A DNA stretch of 64,000 bases, taken from contig NZ_UZWD01000009.1 of the NCBI RefSeq assembly GCF_900631955.1, positions 112,523-176,522 of the forward strand. Reading direction: 5' to 3'. Position 1 is the stretch's first letter. Every line of letters begins with the position of its first letter. The notes below the pieces were generated by a model that was not told the DNA's origin, ran no database searches, and saw nothing but the letters and a program-made list of their open reading frames with translations. The translations under genes were made by a program, and so were the position numbers. Positions 27,317 through 36,658 of the stretch are shown here, piece after piece. The stretch is from Devosia equisanguinis (GTDB taxonomy: Bacteria > Pseudomonadota > Alphaproteobacteria > Rhizobiales > Devosiaceae).

Positions 27317-27727
27317 ATGAGCAATATAGAATTGGACAAGGCCCTGTTTGAGGCCGCCGAAACCGTTCGTGCCAACGCCTATGCGCCCTATTCGAACTTT
27401 CAGGTGGGCGCCGCCATTCTTGCCGATGACGGCAAGATCTATGCCGGCTGCAATGTCGAGAACGCTGCCTATCCCGTCGGCAACTGCGCCGAGCCCAGCG
27501 CAATCGCCGCCATGCTGGCCGGTGGTGGCAAGCGCATCAAGCGTGTCTACGTCACTGGACCCGGCAGCACGCCGGTGACCCCCTGTGGCGGCTGTCGGCA
27601 GCGCATCCGCGAATTTGCCGACCTTGACGTCGAAATCATCTCGCACGGCGTAGACGGCACGCCACTGGTGCAGACACTCGGGCAGTTGCTGCCCCATTCT
27701 TTCGGACCGGAGTTTTTGGGGAAATGA
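27317..27727 (+). CDS. cdd: Cytidine deaminase
   Basis: Cdd hydrolyses cytidine and deoxycytidine to uridine and deoxyuridine. The 136-residue length and the three zinc cysteines fit the tetrameric type: Cys57 and catalytic Glu59 in NCAEPSAI, then Cys90 and Cys93 in PCGGCRQ. The segment CNVENAAYP contacts the ribose in known structures. The stop overlaps the punA start by four bases (ATGA). In this locus it feeds uridine and deoxyuridine to the thymidine/uridine phosphorylase DeoA. Confidence 0.95.
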   Translation: MSNIELDKALFEAAETVRANAYAPYSNFQVGAAILADDGKIYAGCNVENAAYPVGNCAEPSAIAAMLAGGGKRIKRVYVTGPGSTPVTPCGGCRQRIREFADLDVEIISHGVDGTPLVQTLGQLLPHSFGPEFLGK

Positions 27728-28518
27728 CCAAGGCAGCCAAGACTATTCAGAAGATCGCCGGCAAGGACCCCATCTCAGCCGCAATCGTGCTCGGCTCGGG
27801 ACTTTCGGCCGTCGGCGACCTGCTCGAAGACAAGGTCACCATACCCTATTCCGAGCTCAAGGGTTTTCCTGGCGGTGGCGTGTCCGGCCACGGCCGTGAT
27901 CTCCTGATCGGGCAGATGGGGGGCAAGCGCATCGCCATCCTCACCGGCCGCGAGCACTATTACGAACACGGCAACGCCGCCGCAATGCGCCCGGCGCTCG
28001 AGGCCATGGCCGAATTGGGGGCCGAAACCCTGCTGCTGACCAATTCGGCGGGCTCGCTTGACGAGCGCTACCGGCCCGGCGACCTGATGCTGATCTCCGA
28101 CCACATCAACTACGCCGGCATGAACCCGCTGATCGGTGAACCCACCGACCGCCGTTTTGTGAACATGGTCGATTGCTACAACCCCGACCTGCGCGACAAG
28201 GCCAAGGCCATTGGCGAACGTCTCGGTTTTGCGGTCGGGGAGGGGATTTACCTGTGGTATTCCGGCCCGAGCTTCGAGACCATCGCCGAAATCCAGATGG
28301 CCATTCGCCTTGGCGCCAATGCCGTGGGCATGTCCACGGCACCCGAAGTCATCCTCGGGCGTTTTCTGGGCATGAAGGTCTGGGCCTGTTCCTCGATCAC
28401 CAATATGGGTGCGGGCCTGTCGAACGAAAAAATCAGCCATGAACACACTAAAACCATGGCGGTACAGGGGGCGGAAAAGCTCAAGCGGCTCATTCCCGCC
28501 CTGGTGGAGGAGCTATGA
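27724..28518 (+). CDS. punA: Purine-nucleoside phosphorylase, trimeric type
   Basis: This 264-residue enzyme splits purine nucleosides with phosphate into the free base and (deoxy)ribose-1-phosphate. Hallmarks of the trimeric family are VLGSGLSAVGD, the phosphate-binding GHGRDLLIG, GREHYYEHG, LLTNSAGSLDERYRPGDLMLI and MSTAPEVILGRFLGMKV. It overlaps cdd upstream and deoC downstream by four bases each, which suggests tightly balanced expression. The product sugar phosphate goes to DeoB and then DeoC. Confidence 0.93.
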   Translation: MTKAAKTIQKIAGKDPISAAIVLGSGLSAVGDLLEDKVTIPYSELKGFPGGGVSGHGRDLLIGQMGGKRIAILTGREHYYEHGNAAAMRPALEAMAELGAETLLLTNSAGSLDERYRPGDLMLISDHINYAGMNPLIGEPTDRRFVNMVDCYNPDLRDKAKAIGERLGFAVGEGIYLWYSGPSFETIAEIQMAIRLGANAVGMSTAPEVILGRFLGMKVWACSSITNMGAGLSNEKISHEHTKTMAVQGAEKLKRLIPALVEEL

Positions 28519-29504
28519 GTCTCAAGGTCGTCGATACCAAATCTTCCGAACCGGTCCATAAGCGCAATCCCGGTTATCCGCTCGATCTCGACTGGGTCGA
28601 ACGTATCCGCATGAACCGCTCGGCGCTGGAACGCCGCGCCGGCTCCATCGGTGCGCGCCGCACGGTCAAGAAGGACTATCAGTTGGCCTGGCTGCTCAAG
28701 GCGATCACCATGATCGACCTGACGACGCTCAATGCCGACGACACGCCGGCCCGCGTCGAACGTCTTTGCGCCAAGGCACGCAATCCATTACGCGCCGAAA
28801 TCCGGGAGAAGCTGGGCATTGGCGATCTGCGTGTCCTGCCAGGCGCGGTCTGCGTCTACCACACCTTCGTCAAGACGGCGGTGGATGCGCTTGAGGGCAC
28901 CGGCATTCCAGTTGCCGCCGTGTCGACCGCCTTCCCCCATGGCCTGGCTCCGGTCGAAACCAAGATCGCCGAGATCGAGGCCTCGGTGAAAGACGGTGCC
29001 AAGGAAATCGATATCGTCATCGAGCGCGGCATGGTGCTGCGCGGCGACTGGCAGGCGCTTTACGACCAGGTCAAATCCTTCCGCAAGGCGTGCGGCGAGG
29101 CGCACATCAAGACCATTTTGGGTACTGGCGAACTCGCCACCCAGACCAACATCGCCAAGGCGAGCCTGGTCTGCATGCTGGCCGGCGCCGATTTCATCAA
29201 GACCTCGACCGGCAAGGAAAAGGTCAACGCCAATCTCGTCACCTCGCTGACTATGATCCGCATGATCCGCTGGTTCGCCGAAGAGACCGGCATCGAGATC
29301 GGGTACAAGCCAGCCGGCGGTATCGCGACGGCGGGCGACGCGCTCAAATATATGGCGCTGATGAAGGAAGAACTGGGCAACCAGTGGCTGCAGCCGCATC
29401 TTTTCCGCTTCGGCGCATCGAGCCTGCTCACCGATATCGAGCGGCAGCTTGAGCATGGCCTGACCGGCCATTACGCGGCAGATTATCGCCAGCCGATGGT
29501 GTGA
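28515..29504 (+). CDS. deoC: Deoxyribose-phosphate aldolase
   Basis: DeoC cleaves 2-deoxyribose-5-phosphate to acetaldehyde and glyceraldehyde-3-phosphate. The Schiff-base lysine is in DFIKTSTGKEK, the second active-site lysine in GYKPAGGI, and the catalytic acid region in VCVYHTFVK. At 329 residues it is the longer form with an N-terminal extension of about 60 residues, as in many alphaproteobacteria and eukaryotes. GGAGG lies upstream of the ATG, which overlaps the stop of punA. The acetaldehyde is the likely substrate of the ALDH encoded next. Confidence 0.95.
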   Translation: MSLKVVDTKSSEPVHKRNPGYPLDLDWVERIRMNRSALERRAGSIGARRTVKKDYQLAWLLKAITMIDLTTLNADDTPARVERLCAKARNPLRAEIREKLGIGDLRVLPGAVCVYHTFVKTAVDALEGTGIPVAAVSTAFPHGLAPVETKIAEIEASVKDGAKEIDIVIERGMVLRGDWQALYDQVKSFRKACGEAHIKTILGTGELATQTNIAKASLVCMLAGADFIKTSTGKEKVNANLVTSLTMIRMIRWFAEETGIEIGYKPAGGIATAGDALKYMALMKEELGNQWLQPHLFRFGASSLLTDIERQLEHGLTGHYAADYRQPMV

Positions 29505-29542
29505 TGAACTGAGTTCGAAGGGAATTGCACTTCCCTTTAAGT

Positions 29543-29620
29543 CGTCATTGCCGGGCTCGACCCGGCAATCCAGACCCTGCCTCCGCTAGTTGGATTGCCC
29601 GGTCGAGCCGGGCAATGACG
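29543..29620. repeat. REP-like double palindrome between deoC and the ALDH gene
   Basis: Two 30-base arms (29543-29572 and 29591-29620) are inverted copies with two mismatches, around an 18-base spacer. The left arm is itself a near-perfect hairpin: TTGCCGGG, CTCGA, CCCGGCAA. Such paired palindromes recur between genes in Hyphomicrobiales and may bind proteins or stabilise the upstream mRNA. No T-tract follows, so simple termination is unlikely. Confidence 0.75.
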
Positions 29621-29660
29621 GCGGGAGAAGGGTCGGAGAAGGACCGAGGAGCCTTCAAAC

Positions 29661-32027
29661 ATGAACAAGATCGCGCAAATCTTCGACAGCCTCGATTATG
29701 GCCCGGCGCCCGAGGCGCCAGATCAGGCCATTGCCTGGCTGGACAGCAAGGCTCGCAAGTTCGGCCATTTCATCGATGGCCAGTGGACCAGGCCCGGCAA
29801 GACTTTTGCCGCCGACAATCCGGCCACCGGCGCCTCGCTTGCTGAAATTACCGATGGCACCGCCGAGGATGTGGACGCAGCGGTCAAGGCGGCTCGCGCC
29901 GCGTTCAAGGGCTGGAGTGCGCTGTCCGGTTATGAGCGCGGCAAATATCTCTATGCCATCGCCCGCATGATCCAGAAGCATGCCCGGCTCTTTGCCGTGC
30001 TCGAGACCATGGACAATGGCAAGCCGATCCGGGAAAGCCGGGACGCTGATATCCCGCTCGCCGCCCGCCATTTCTACCATCACGCCGGCTGGGCTACCCA
30101 TCTCGCCTCCGAATTCCCCGGCATGGTGCCCTATGGCGTCTGCGGGCAGATCATTCCGTGGAATTTCCCGCTCTTGATGCTGGCGTGGAAAATTGCCCCT
30201 GCCTTGGCTGCCGGCAATACCGTGGTGCTCAAGCCCGCCGAATTTACCTCGCTCACCGCCTTGCTGTTCGCTGAGATCTGCGAACGGGTCGGCCTGCCCA
30301 AGGGCGTGGTCAACATCGTCACCGGCGAGGGTGATACCGGCGCGGCCATCGTCAATCATCCCGGCATCGACAAGATCGCCTTCACCGGCTCGACCGAAGT
30401 CGGCAAGATTATTCGCGATGCCACTGCAGGCTCCGGAAAAGGCCTGTCGCTCGAGCTGGGCGGCAAGTCGCCCTATATCGTCTTCGAGGACGCCGACCTC
30501 GACAGCGCCGTCGAAGGCCTGGTGGAAGCCATCTGGTTCAACCAGGGGCAGGTGTGTTGCGCCGGATCGCGCCTTCTGGTGCAGGAGAGCATCGAGGAGC
30601 GCTTCATCGCCAAGGTCAAGAAGCGCATGGCCAATCTGCGCGTCGGCGATCCGCTCGACAAATCCGTCGATATCGGCGCGCTGGTCGCTCCGGTCCAGGT
30701 CGAGCGCATCAGGGACCTGATGAAGCGCGGCGTCGCCGAGGGCGCGGTTGTTTATGAGCCCGATGGGGCGTTGCCGGTCAAGGGTTGCTTCCTCAAGCCG
30801 GCGCTCGTCACCAATGTCTCCCCCGCCAATACGCTGGTGGAAGAGGAAATCTTCGGGCCGGTGCTGGTCGCCATGAGCTTTCGCACGCCCGAAGAGGCGG
30901 TGGCCCTCGCCAACAATACCCGCTATGGCCTCGCCGCCACCATCTGGAGCGAGAATATCAATCTGGCGCTCGATATCGCGCCCAAGATCAAGGCTGGCGT
31001 GGTCTGGATCAACGGCACCAATAATTTCGACGCCGCTGTCGGCTTCGGGGGCTACAAGGAAAGCGGCTTTGGTCGCGAGGGCGGCCGCGAAGGCATGGCG
31101 TCCTACCTCAAGCCCGTCTGGGAAAAAGACCTCAAACCGACCCCTGCAGCCAAGCCTGCGTCGGCGAGAGCGGCCAACCCGTTGGACGCTGGTCATCTCG
31201 ACCAGACGGCCAAGATGTATATCGGCGGCAAGCAGGCCCGCCCCGACAGTGCCTACAATCGCCCGGTCCTGGGGCCCAGCGGCGCGCTGATTGGCGAAGT
31301 CGGCGAAGGCAATCGCAAGGATATTCGCAATGCCGTCGAGGCCGCCCGCGCGGCCTTGGCTTGGGGCACCACCGCGGCGCATTCTCGCGCGCAGATCCTC
31401 TATTTTCTCGCGGAGAACCTCGACTATCGCCGCGACGAGTTCGCGGCCCGCATCAAGTCACAGACCGGCGAGGATGGTGGCAAAGAAGTCGATCTCGCCG
31501 TCGAGCGCCTGTTCGGCTTTGCCGGCTGGGCCGACAAATATGATGGCGCCATCCATAACCCACCCCAGCGTATGGTGGCCGCTGCCATGGTCGAGCCGCT
31601 CGGCGTGCTCGGCATCGTCGCACCGGTCGCAAAGCCGCTGCTCGGCTCTGTGGCGCTGATTGCTCCAGCCATCGCCATGGGCAATACCGTGGTGCTTGTC
31701 CCCTCTGAGCGCAGCCCGCTCTCCATGACCGATTTCTATCAGGTGCTGGAAACCTCTGACATGCCCTCGGGCGTCGTCAATATCGTCACCGGCGACAGCC
31801 TGACACTTGCCAAGACTATGGCCGAGCATGATGGCGTTGACGGCATGTGGTTCATGGGCTCGGCCGAAGCCTCAGCAATGGTCGAGAAGGCATCCACCGG
31901 CAATCTCAAGCAGACCTGGACCACTCGCGGCCTTGCCTACGATCTCGCCGATCCGCGCTTTGCCGGCGACTATCTCCTGGGCAGGGCGACACAGGTCAAG
32001 AACGTCTGGATTCCCTACGGGGCTTAG
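29661..32027 (+). CDS. Two-domain aldehyde dehydrogenase, ALDH16 type
   Basis: The 788-residue protein begins with a full ALDH domain (about 1-490). It has the NAD-binding ALDH core, Glu265 in SLELGGKSPY and nucleophile Cys299 in FNQGQVCCAGSR. A short linker (about 490-515) leads to a second ALDH-like domain (about 520-788) that stops early and has no catalytic cysteine segment. This catalytic-plus-degenerate layout is that of the ALDH16 family, known from bacterial and animal examples. Placed right after deoC, it probably oxidises acetaldehyde to acetate; substrate choice is inferred from context. The repeat upstream may set its expression apart from deoC. Confidence 0.85.
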   Translation: MNKIAQIFDSLDYGPAPEAPDQAIAWLDSKARKFGHFIDGQWTRPGKTFAADNPATGASLAEITDGTAEDVDAAVKAARAAFKGWSALSGYERGKYLYAIARMIQKHARLFAVLETMDNGKPIRESRDADIPLAARHFYHHAGWATHLASEFPGMVPYGVCGQIIPWNFPLLMLAWKIAPALAAGNTVVLKPAEFTSLTALLFAEICERVGLPKGVVNIVTGEGDTGAAIVNHPGIDKIAFTGSTEVGKIIRDATAGSGKGLSLELGGKSPYIVFEDADLDSAVEGLVEAIWFNQGQVCCAGSRLLVQESIEERFIAKVKKRMANLRVGDPLDKSVDIGALVAPVQVERIRDLMKRGVAEGAVVYEPDGALPVKGCFLKPALVTNVSPANTLVEEEIFGPVLVAMSFRTPEEAVALANNTRYGLAATIWSENINLALDIAPKIKAGVVWINGTNNFDAAVGFGGYKESGFGREGGREGMASYLKPVWEKDLKPTPAAKPASARAANPLDAGHLDQTAKMYIGGKQARPDSAYNRPVLGPSGALIGEVGEGNRKDIRNAVEAARAALAWGTTAAHSRAQILYFLAENLDYRRDEFAARIKSQTGEDGGKEVDLAVERLFGFAGWADKYDGAIHNPPQRMVAAAMVEPLGVLGIVAPVAKPLLGSVALIAPAIAMGNTVVLVPSERSPLSMTDFYQVLETSDMPSGVVNIVTGDSLTLAKTMAEHDGVDGMWFMGSAEASAMVEKASTGNLKQTWTTRGLAYDLADPRFAGDYLLGRATQVKNVWIPYGA

Positions 32028-32051
32028 GCCCCTTCAACCGGCGCCGCCCCA

Positions 32052-32152
32052 CCTTCTCCCCGAGAGGGGGAAGAAAAGGCTCCACCCTGACCACGCATTC
32101 GAGCCATTCCTCTCCCCTCGGGGAGAGGGTGCCCGAAGAGCGGGTGAGGGGG
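32052..32152. repeat. RIME-like intergenic mosaic repeat
   Basis: Between the ALDH gene and deoA lies a C/T-rich then G/A-rich stretch with two hairpins: one near 32052-32073 (CTTCTCCCC against GGGGGAAG) and a nine-base perfect stem at 32109-32128 (CCTCTCCCC, TC, GGGGAGAGG). It then runs on as GTGCCCGAAGAGCGGGTGAG. That sequence is characteristic of a common Hyphomicrobiales intergenic repeat of the RIME type. It has no coding content. Confidence 0.65.
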
Positions 32153-32171
32153 CCGCAACCAGCGAGATCTC

Positions 32172-33494
32172 ATGGTCTTCCTCCCCCAAGAAGTCATCAT
32201 CAAGAAGCGCGACGGCAAGGCTCTCGCTGATGCCGATATTGCCCAGTTCATCGCCGGCTTCGCCGCGGGCACCGTGTCCCCCGCCCAGGCCGCCGCCTTT
32301 GCCATGGCGGTCTATTTCAACGACATGAGCATGGATGAGCGCGTGGCACTGACCAAGGCGATGCGCGATAGCGGTACAGTGCTCGACTGGTCCGATCTCG
32401 ACGGGCCGGTGGCTGACAAGCATTCGACGGGCGGCGTCGGCGACAATGTCAGCCTGATGCTGGCGCCAATCCTGGCCGCCATGGGCATTTACGTGCCGAT
32501 GATCTCCGGTCGCGGTCTCGGGCATACCGGGGGCACGCTCGACAAGTTCGACGCTATTCCCGGTTACCAGACCAGCCCGGACAATGATCTGTTCCGCCAG
32601 GTGGTCCGCAGTGCCGGCTGCGCCATTATCGGCCAGACCGCCGACCTCGCACCCGCCGACAAGACGCTCTACGCCATCCGCGACGTGACGGGCACGGTCG
32701 AATCCATCTCGCTCATTACTGCTTCTATCCTGTCCAAGAAGCTGGCCGCCGGTCTCGATGCGCTCATCCTCGATGTGAAAACCGGCTCAGGCGCCTTCAT
32801 GCCGACGCTGGAAAAGTCCCAAAACCTCGCCGAGAGCCTGGTAACGGTGGCCAATGGCGCCGGCCTCAACACTGGCGCCCTCATCACCGACATGAACGAA
32901 CCGCTTGCCAGTGCCGCCGGCAATGGGCTTGAAGTGCGCAATGCAGTGGATTTCCTCACTGGCGCGCATCAGGATTTTCGCGTGCGCGAAGTCGTCCTGG
33001 CGCTTTGCGCCGAACTGGCGGTCATGACCGGCAAGGCACTCACGCAGGATGCCGGCAAACTGCTGGCCGTCTCGGCACTGGACAGTGGCCGGGCGACGCA
33101 GCGTTTCTCCATCATGGTTCATGCCCTGGGCGGACCGGCCGATTTCGTCGAGCGCATGAACGATTATCTCGCCCCGGCACCCATTGTCCGCGATGTCTTC
33201 GCCAAGGGGCAGGGCAGGATTTCCGCCATCGACACGCGTGGCGTGGGCATGGCTGTGGTGGCGCTGGGCGGCGGCCGCGCCACGCCGACCGACAGCATCG
33301 ATCATCGCGTCGGTTTCGACCGGCTGGCCGGCCTGGGCGCCATGGTCGACCCGAGGACGCCAATAGCGCGCATCCACGCCGCTGACGAAAGCAGCGCCGC
33401 CGACGCTGAAAAACGGCTTCAGGCTGCTTATGTCTTGGGTGGCGATCTGCCAGCCCATCCGCTGATCGCCGGGCGGGTAGAGCCCAAGCGCTGA
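32172..33494 (+). CDS. deoA: Thymidine phosphorylase
   Basis: DeoA splits thymidine and deoxyuridine with phosphate to base and deoxyribose-1-phosphate. The 440-residue protein carries the family signature around [17 protein letters not shown], which binds phosphate, and [14 protein letters not shown], plus [10 protein letters not shown] and VKTGSGAFM. It works as a dimer in the cytosol. It follows the RIME-like repeat and precedes deoB, so the pyrimidine branch continues in the same direction. No strong ribosome site is visible before the ATG at 32172. Confidence 0.95.
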   Translation: MVFLPQEVIIKKRDGKALADADIAQFIAGFAAGTVSPAQAAAFAMAVYFNDMSMDERVALTKAMRDSGTVLDWSDLDGPVADKHSTGGVGDNVSLMLAPILAAMGIYVPMISGRGLGHTGGTLDKFDAIPGYQTSPDNDLFRQVVRSAGCAIIGQTADLAPADKTLYAIRDVTGTVESISLITASILSKKLAAGLDALILDVKTGSGAFMPTLEKSQNLAESLVTVANGAGLNTGALITDMNEPLASAAGNGLEVRNAVDFLTGAHQDFRVREVVLALCAELAVMTGKALTQDAGKLLAVSALDSGRATQRFSIMVHALGGPADFVERMNDYLAPAPIVRDVFAKGQGRISAIDTRGVGMAVVALGGGRATPTDSIDHRVGFDRLAGLGAMVDPRTPIARIHAADESSAADAEKRLQAAYVLGGDLPAHPLIAGRVEPKR

Positions 33495-33587
33495 ACCCGA
33501 ATTGGTGCCGCTCCCGCGCTGTGCGGAGACGGCTTCGCCGAATATCAGAGGACGCGCTAAGCTGTCCCCCGCTCAAGGAGTGAAATC

Positions 33588-34805
33588 ATGCCTCGCGCCA
33601 TAGTCTGCCTGCTCGATAGCGTTGGTATCGGCGGCGCGCCCGATGCCGAGAGCTATGGCGATGTGGGCTCCAACACTGTCGGCCATATCGCCGAATGGGC
33701 CGCAGCAGGCAAGGCTGACCGCGCCGGCTTGCGCGCCGGTGCCCTGCATGTGCCCAATCTGGATGCCCTGGGCCTGGGCGCCGCCATAAAGCTCTCCACC
33801 GGCCTATTGCCACCAGGCCTCTCGGACGCGCCGAAAGGCGGCCGCTTCGGCGTCGGGCGCGAGGTCAGCAAGGGAAAGGACACGCCATCAGGCCACTGGG
33901 AAATCGCTGGAGTGCCGGTGCCGTTCGAATGGGGCTATTTTCCCCAGACCGTGCCATCCTTCCCGGCCGAACTGGTCGAGGAATTCATCCGCCGCGCCGA
34001 TCTCCCCGGCATTCTCGGTGACAAGCACGCTTCAGGCACCGACATCATCGCTGAGCTGGGCCAGGAGCATATCCGCACCGGCAAGCCCATCTGCTACACC
34101 TCGGTGGATTCCGTGTTCCAGATCGCCGCGCACGAGACCCATTTTGGGCTCGACCGGCTGTATGAGATCTGCAAGGTCGCCTTCGAGCTGACTGCGCCGC
34201 TGAATATCGGTCGCGTCATCGCCCGGCCCTTTGTCGGCGAGACGCCTGAGACCTTCAAGCGCACGGGAAATCGCCGCGACTTCGCCATTGCCCCGCCGGA
34301 GCCGACCCTGCTCGATCGCAATGCGGCAGCGGGCAATTCCGTCTTCGCCATCGGCAAGATTTCCGACATCTATGCTGGCTCCGGCGTCACCCACAAGATC
34401 AAGGGCACGGGCATTCCGCAGCTGTTCGACAAGACTCTCGAGGCCATGGAAATGGCCGGCGACCGCGCCTTCATCATGACCAATTTCGTCGATTTCGACA
34501 GCGAATACGGCCATCGCCGCGATGTGCCCGGCTACGCGGCGGCGCTGGAGCTCTTCGATTCTCGCCTGCCCGAACTCATCGCCAAAATGCGCCACGACGA
34601 TCTTTTGGTGCTGACGGCCGACCATGGCAACGATCCGACCTGGCCGGGCACCGATCACACACGCGAACAAGTGCCGATCCTGGTCTTTTCCCCAGCCCTC
34701 GCGCAGGGAGAGATTGGCATTCGCTCAACCTTCGCAGATATTGGCGAAAGCATTGCCGCCTGGCTGGGCCTGGCCCCCGGCCGCCACGGCAAGTCCTTCC
34801 TTTGA
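33588..34805 (+). CDS. deoB: Phosphopentomutase
   Basis: DeoB moves phosphate between C1 and C5 of ribose or deoxyribose and links the phosphorylases to DeoC. The 405-residue protein is an alkaline-phosphatase superfamily enzyme with metal-binding segments [16 protein letters not shown] near the start and [20 protein letters not shown] near the end. The cap region contains [17 protein letters not shown] lies nine bases before the ATG at 33588. The gap from deoA is 93 bases and could hold a weak promoter. Confidence 0.95.
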   Translation: MPRAIVCLLDSVGIGGAPDAESYGDVGSNTVGHIAEWAAAGKADRAGLRAGALHVPNLDALGLGAAIKLSTGLLPPGLSDAPKGGRFGVGREVSKGKDTPSGHWEIAGVPVPFEWGYFPQTVPSFPAELVEEFIRRADLPGILGDKHASGTDIIAELGQEHIRTGKPICYTSVDSVFQIAAHETHFGLDRLYEICKVAFELTAPLNIGRVIARPFVGETPETFKRTGNRRDFAIAPPEPTLLDRNAAAGNSVFAIGKISDIYAGSGVTHKIKGTGIPQLFDKTLEAMEMAGDRAFIMTNFVDFDSEYGHRRDVPGYAAALELFDSRLPELIAKMRHDDLLVLTADHGNDPTWPGTDHTREQVPILVFSPALAQGEIGIRSTFADIGESIAAWLGLAPGRHGKSFL

Positions 34806-34830
34806 AAACTCCTGTGCCGAGGTGATCGAG

Positions 34831-35472
34831 ATGAGCGAAATTGCGGGTAATGTCACGGTTCTCGATCATCCGCTGATCCAGCACAAGCTGACCATCATGC
34901 GCAACAAGGAGACCTCGATTGCGGGGTTCCGGCGTCTGTTGCGCGAGATTGCGCACCTGATGTGTTATGAGGTGACGCGCGACCTCAAGCTGGAGCTGAT
35001 CGACATCGAAACTCCGATGGCGCCGATGAAGTCGCCGGCGATCAAGGGCAAGAAACTGGTCTTCGCCTCGATCCTGCGCGCCGGTAACGGCCTGCTTGAT
35101 GGCATGCTCGATCTCGTTCCCGCCGCCCGTGTCGCCCATATCGGCATGTATCGCGACCACGAAACACTGGAGCCGGTGGAATATTACTTCAAGGCGCCGT
35201 CGAGCCTCGAGGATCGCCTGATCATCGTCGTCGACCCCATGCTGGCTACAGCCAATTCTGCCACTGTCGCGGTGGAAAAGCTCAAGCAGGTCGGGGCCAC
35301 CGATATACGCTTCCTCTGCCTTCTGGCCGCTCCGGAAGGGGTGAAACACTTCACCGAAGTGCACCCTGATGTGCCTGTCTTCACTGCGGCCATCGATAGC
35401 CATCTCAACGAAAGCGGCTACATCATTCCTGGTCTCGGCGATGCCGGCGACCGCATGTACGGCACCAAGTAG
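34831..35472 (+). CDS. upp: Uracil phosphoribosyltransferase
   Basis: Upp joins uracil to PRPP to make UMP, recycling the base released by DeoA. The 213-residue protein has the PRPP loop [19 protein letters not shown] and the uracil-recognition end [19 protein letters not shown], as well as [15 protein letters not shown]. The start at 34831 follows GAGGTGATCGAG and matches the usual family N-terminus; a longer in-frame start lies inside deoB. It is the last recognisable member of the nucleoside locus. Confidence 0.95.
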   Translation: MSEIAGNVTVLDHPLIQHKLTIMRNKETSIAGFRRLLREIAHLMCYEVTRDLKLELIDIETPMAPMKSPAIKGKKLVFASILRAGNGLLDGMLDLVPAARVAHIGMYRDHETLEPVEYYFKAPSSLEDRLIIVVDPMLATANSATVAVEKLKQVGATDIRFLCLLAAPEGVKHFTEVHPDVPVFTAAIDSHLNESGYIIPGLGDAGDRMYGTK

Positions 35473-35495
35473 CCGTCCAGGTGCAGGGAAAGCCC

Positions 35496-35891
35496 ATGGC
35501 CAAGCTCGTCCACAGCATGATCCGTGTCCTCGACGAGGCGCGTTCGGTTCGCTTCTACGAAAGGGCCTTCGGCCTCACGGTCAAAGATCGCCTGGATTTC
35601 GAGACCTTCACCTTGATCTACATGGCCGGCGAAGAGGTTGGGTTCGAACTGGAGCTGACCATCAACAAGGGCCGCGCCGCCCCCTATGAGCTGGGCGACG
35701 GCTATGGCCATCTGGCCGTAGTGGTCGACGATATCGAGGCGGAACATGCCCGCTTCACCGCCGAAGGCCTGACCGCCGGCAAGCTGGTGGATTTCAAGAA
35801 TGGCGAGGTGTCGGTGGCCAGATTTTTCTTCGCCACCGATCCAGATGGCTACAAGATCGAAGTGATCCAGAAGGGTGGCCGGTTCCGGTAA
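35496..35891 (+). CDS. Glyoxalase I-like VOC protein (lactoylglutathione lyase family)
   Basis: The 131-residue protein has the glyoxalase I pattern: His6 in KLVHSMIRV, a glutamate in FELELTI, a histidine in GYGHLAVVVDD and a final glutamate in YKIEVIQ. These are the four metal ligands of the family, which converts the methylglyoxal-glutathione adduct to lactoylglutathione. AGGGA lies before the ATG at 35496; an upstream ATG would add five residues. It sits 23 bases after upp and could ride on the same transcript. Substrate identity is inferred from the complete ligand set. Confidence 0.85.
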   Translation: MAKLVHSMIRVLDEARSVRFYERAFGLTVKDRLDFETFTLIYMAGEEVGFELELTINKGRAAPYELGDGYGHLAVVVDDIEAEHARFTAEGLTAGKLVDFKNGEVSVARFFFATDPDGYKIEVIQKGGRFR

Positions 35892-35967
35892 GTGCTGGTT
35901 GAAGCGCCCTCGGGTCAAACCCGAGTGTGACGATGTGTGGCAAAGGCCACAGGGCGCCCGAGCGGTC

Positions 35968-36588
35968 TTACTTCGCCTTGAGCGGCAGGCCCAGCGCGAT
36001 GAGGTCGGCGCGAAGATGCACCGGGTCCTTGAAGTGGATGCCATGCATGCCGAACTTGCGGGCTGCCACGATATTGGGTTCGCTGTCGTCGATGAAGACG
36101 CAGCTCTCCGGCGCCATGCCATAACGCTCGCAGAAGACGCGATAGATGCGCGGATCGGGTTTCACTAGGCCTTCAAGGCCGGAGACGATGACGCCATCGA
36201 ACTTTTCCAGGAACGGCCATTCGCCCAGCCGCGTCATCCACTTCTCCCAGGAGAAATTGGTGATGGCGAAGGTGGGGATGTCCTGCTCGATCAGTTCGTT
36301 GTGGATGTCGATCGTGCCCTGGATGAACGGGCCGAATGTCTCGGTCCAGCGCTCATCGAACGCCTTGATTTCGCGCCAGTATTTGGGAAAGCGGGTAACG
36401 AGCTTGGCAACGCCTTCGGCATAGATCTCGCCGGCGTCGAATTCAAGGTTCCAGTCGCCGGTGCAGATGTTCTGGTGGAACCAGAGCGCCTCTTCCTCGG
36501 TCTCGAATAGCTTGCGGAACAGATAGAGCGGGTTCCAATCGACGAAGACGCCGCCAAGGTCGAAGACTGGGATGATGGTATCGTGCAT
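35968..36588 (-). CDS. HAD superfamily hydrolase (subfamily IA)
   Basis: The 206-residue protein starts with the HAD motif FDLGGVFVDW, where Asp10 should be the nucleophile. Motif III is KPDPRIYRVF, and the closing acidic motif is FIDDSEPNIVAA. The glycine two residues after Asp10, in place of a second aspartate, is seen in the YihX/haloacid-like group, where activity is toward sugar phosphates or unknown small molecules. Starts at 36588 and 36630 are both possible; I prefer the first because the conserved domain begins there. The gene is convergent with the VOC gene. Confidence 0.85.
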   Translation of the reverse strand: MHDTIIPVFDLGGVFVDWNPLYLFRKLFETEEEALWFHQNICTGDWNLEFDAGEIYAEGVAKLVTRFPKYWREIKAFDERWTETFGPFIQGTIDIHNELIEQDIPTFAITNFSWEKWMTRLGEWPFLEKFDGVIVSGLEGLVKPDPRIYRVFCERYGMAPESCVFIDDSEPNIVAARKFGMHGIHFKDPVHLRADLIALGLPLKAK

Positions 36589-36658
36589 GGTCTCTATCAC
36601 GCCGGAGGAAGGATGATCGGCTTGTGCCATGCCAAGTCCCATGGAGCAAGCATGGCGC

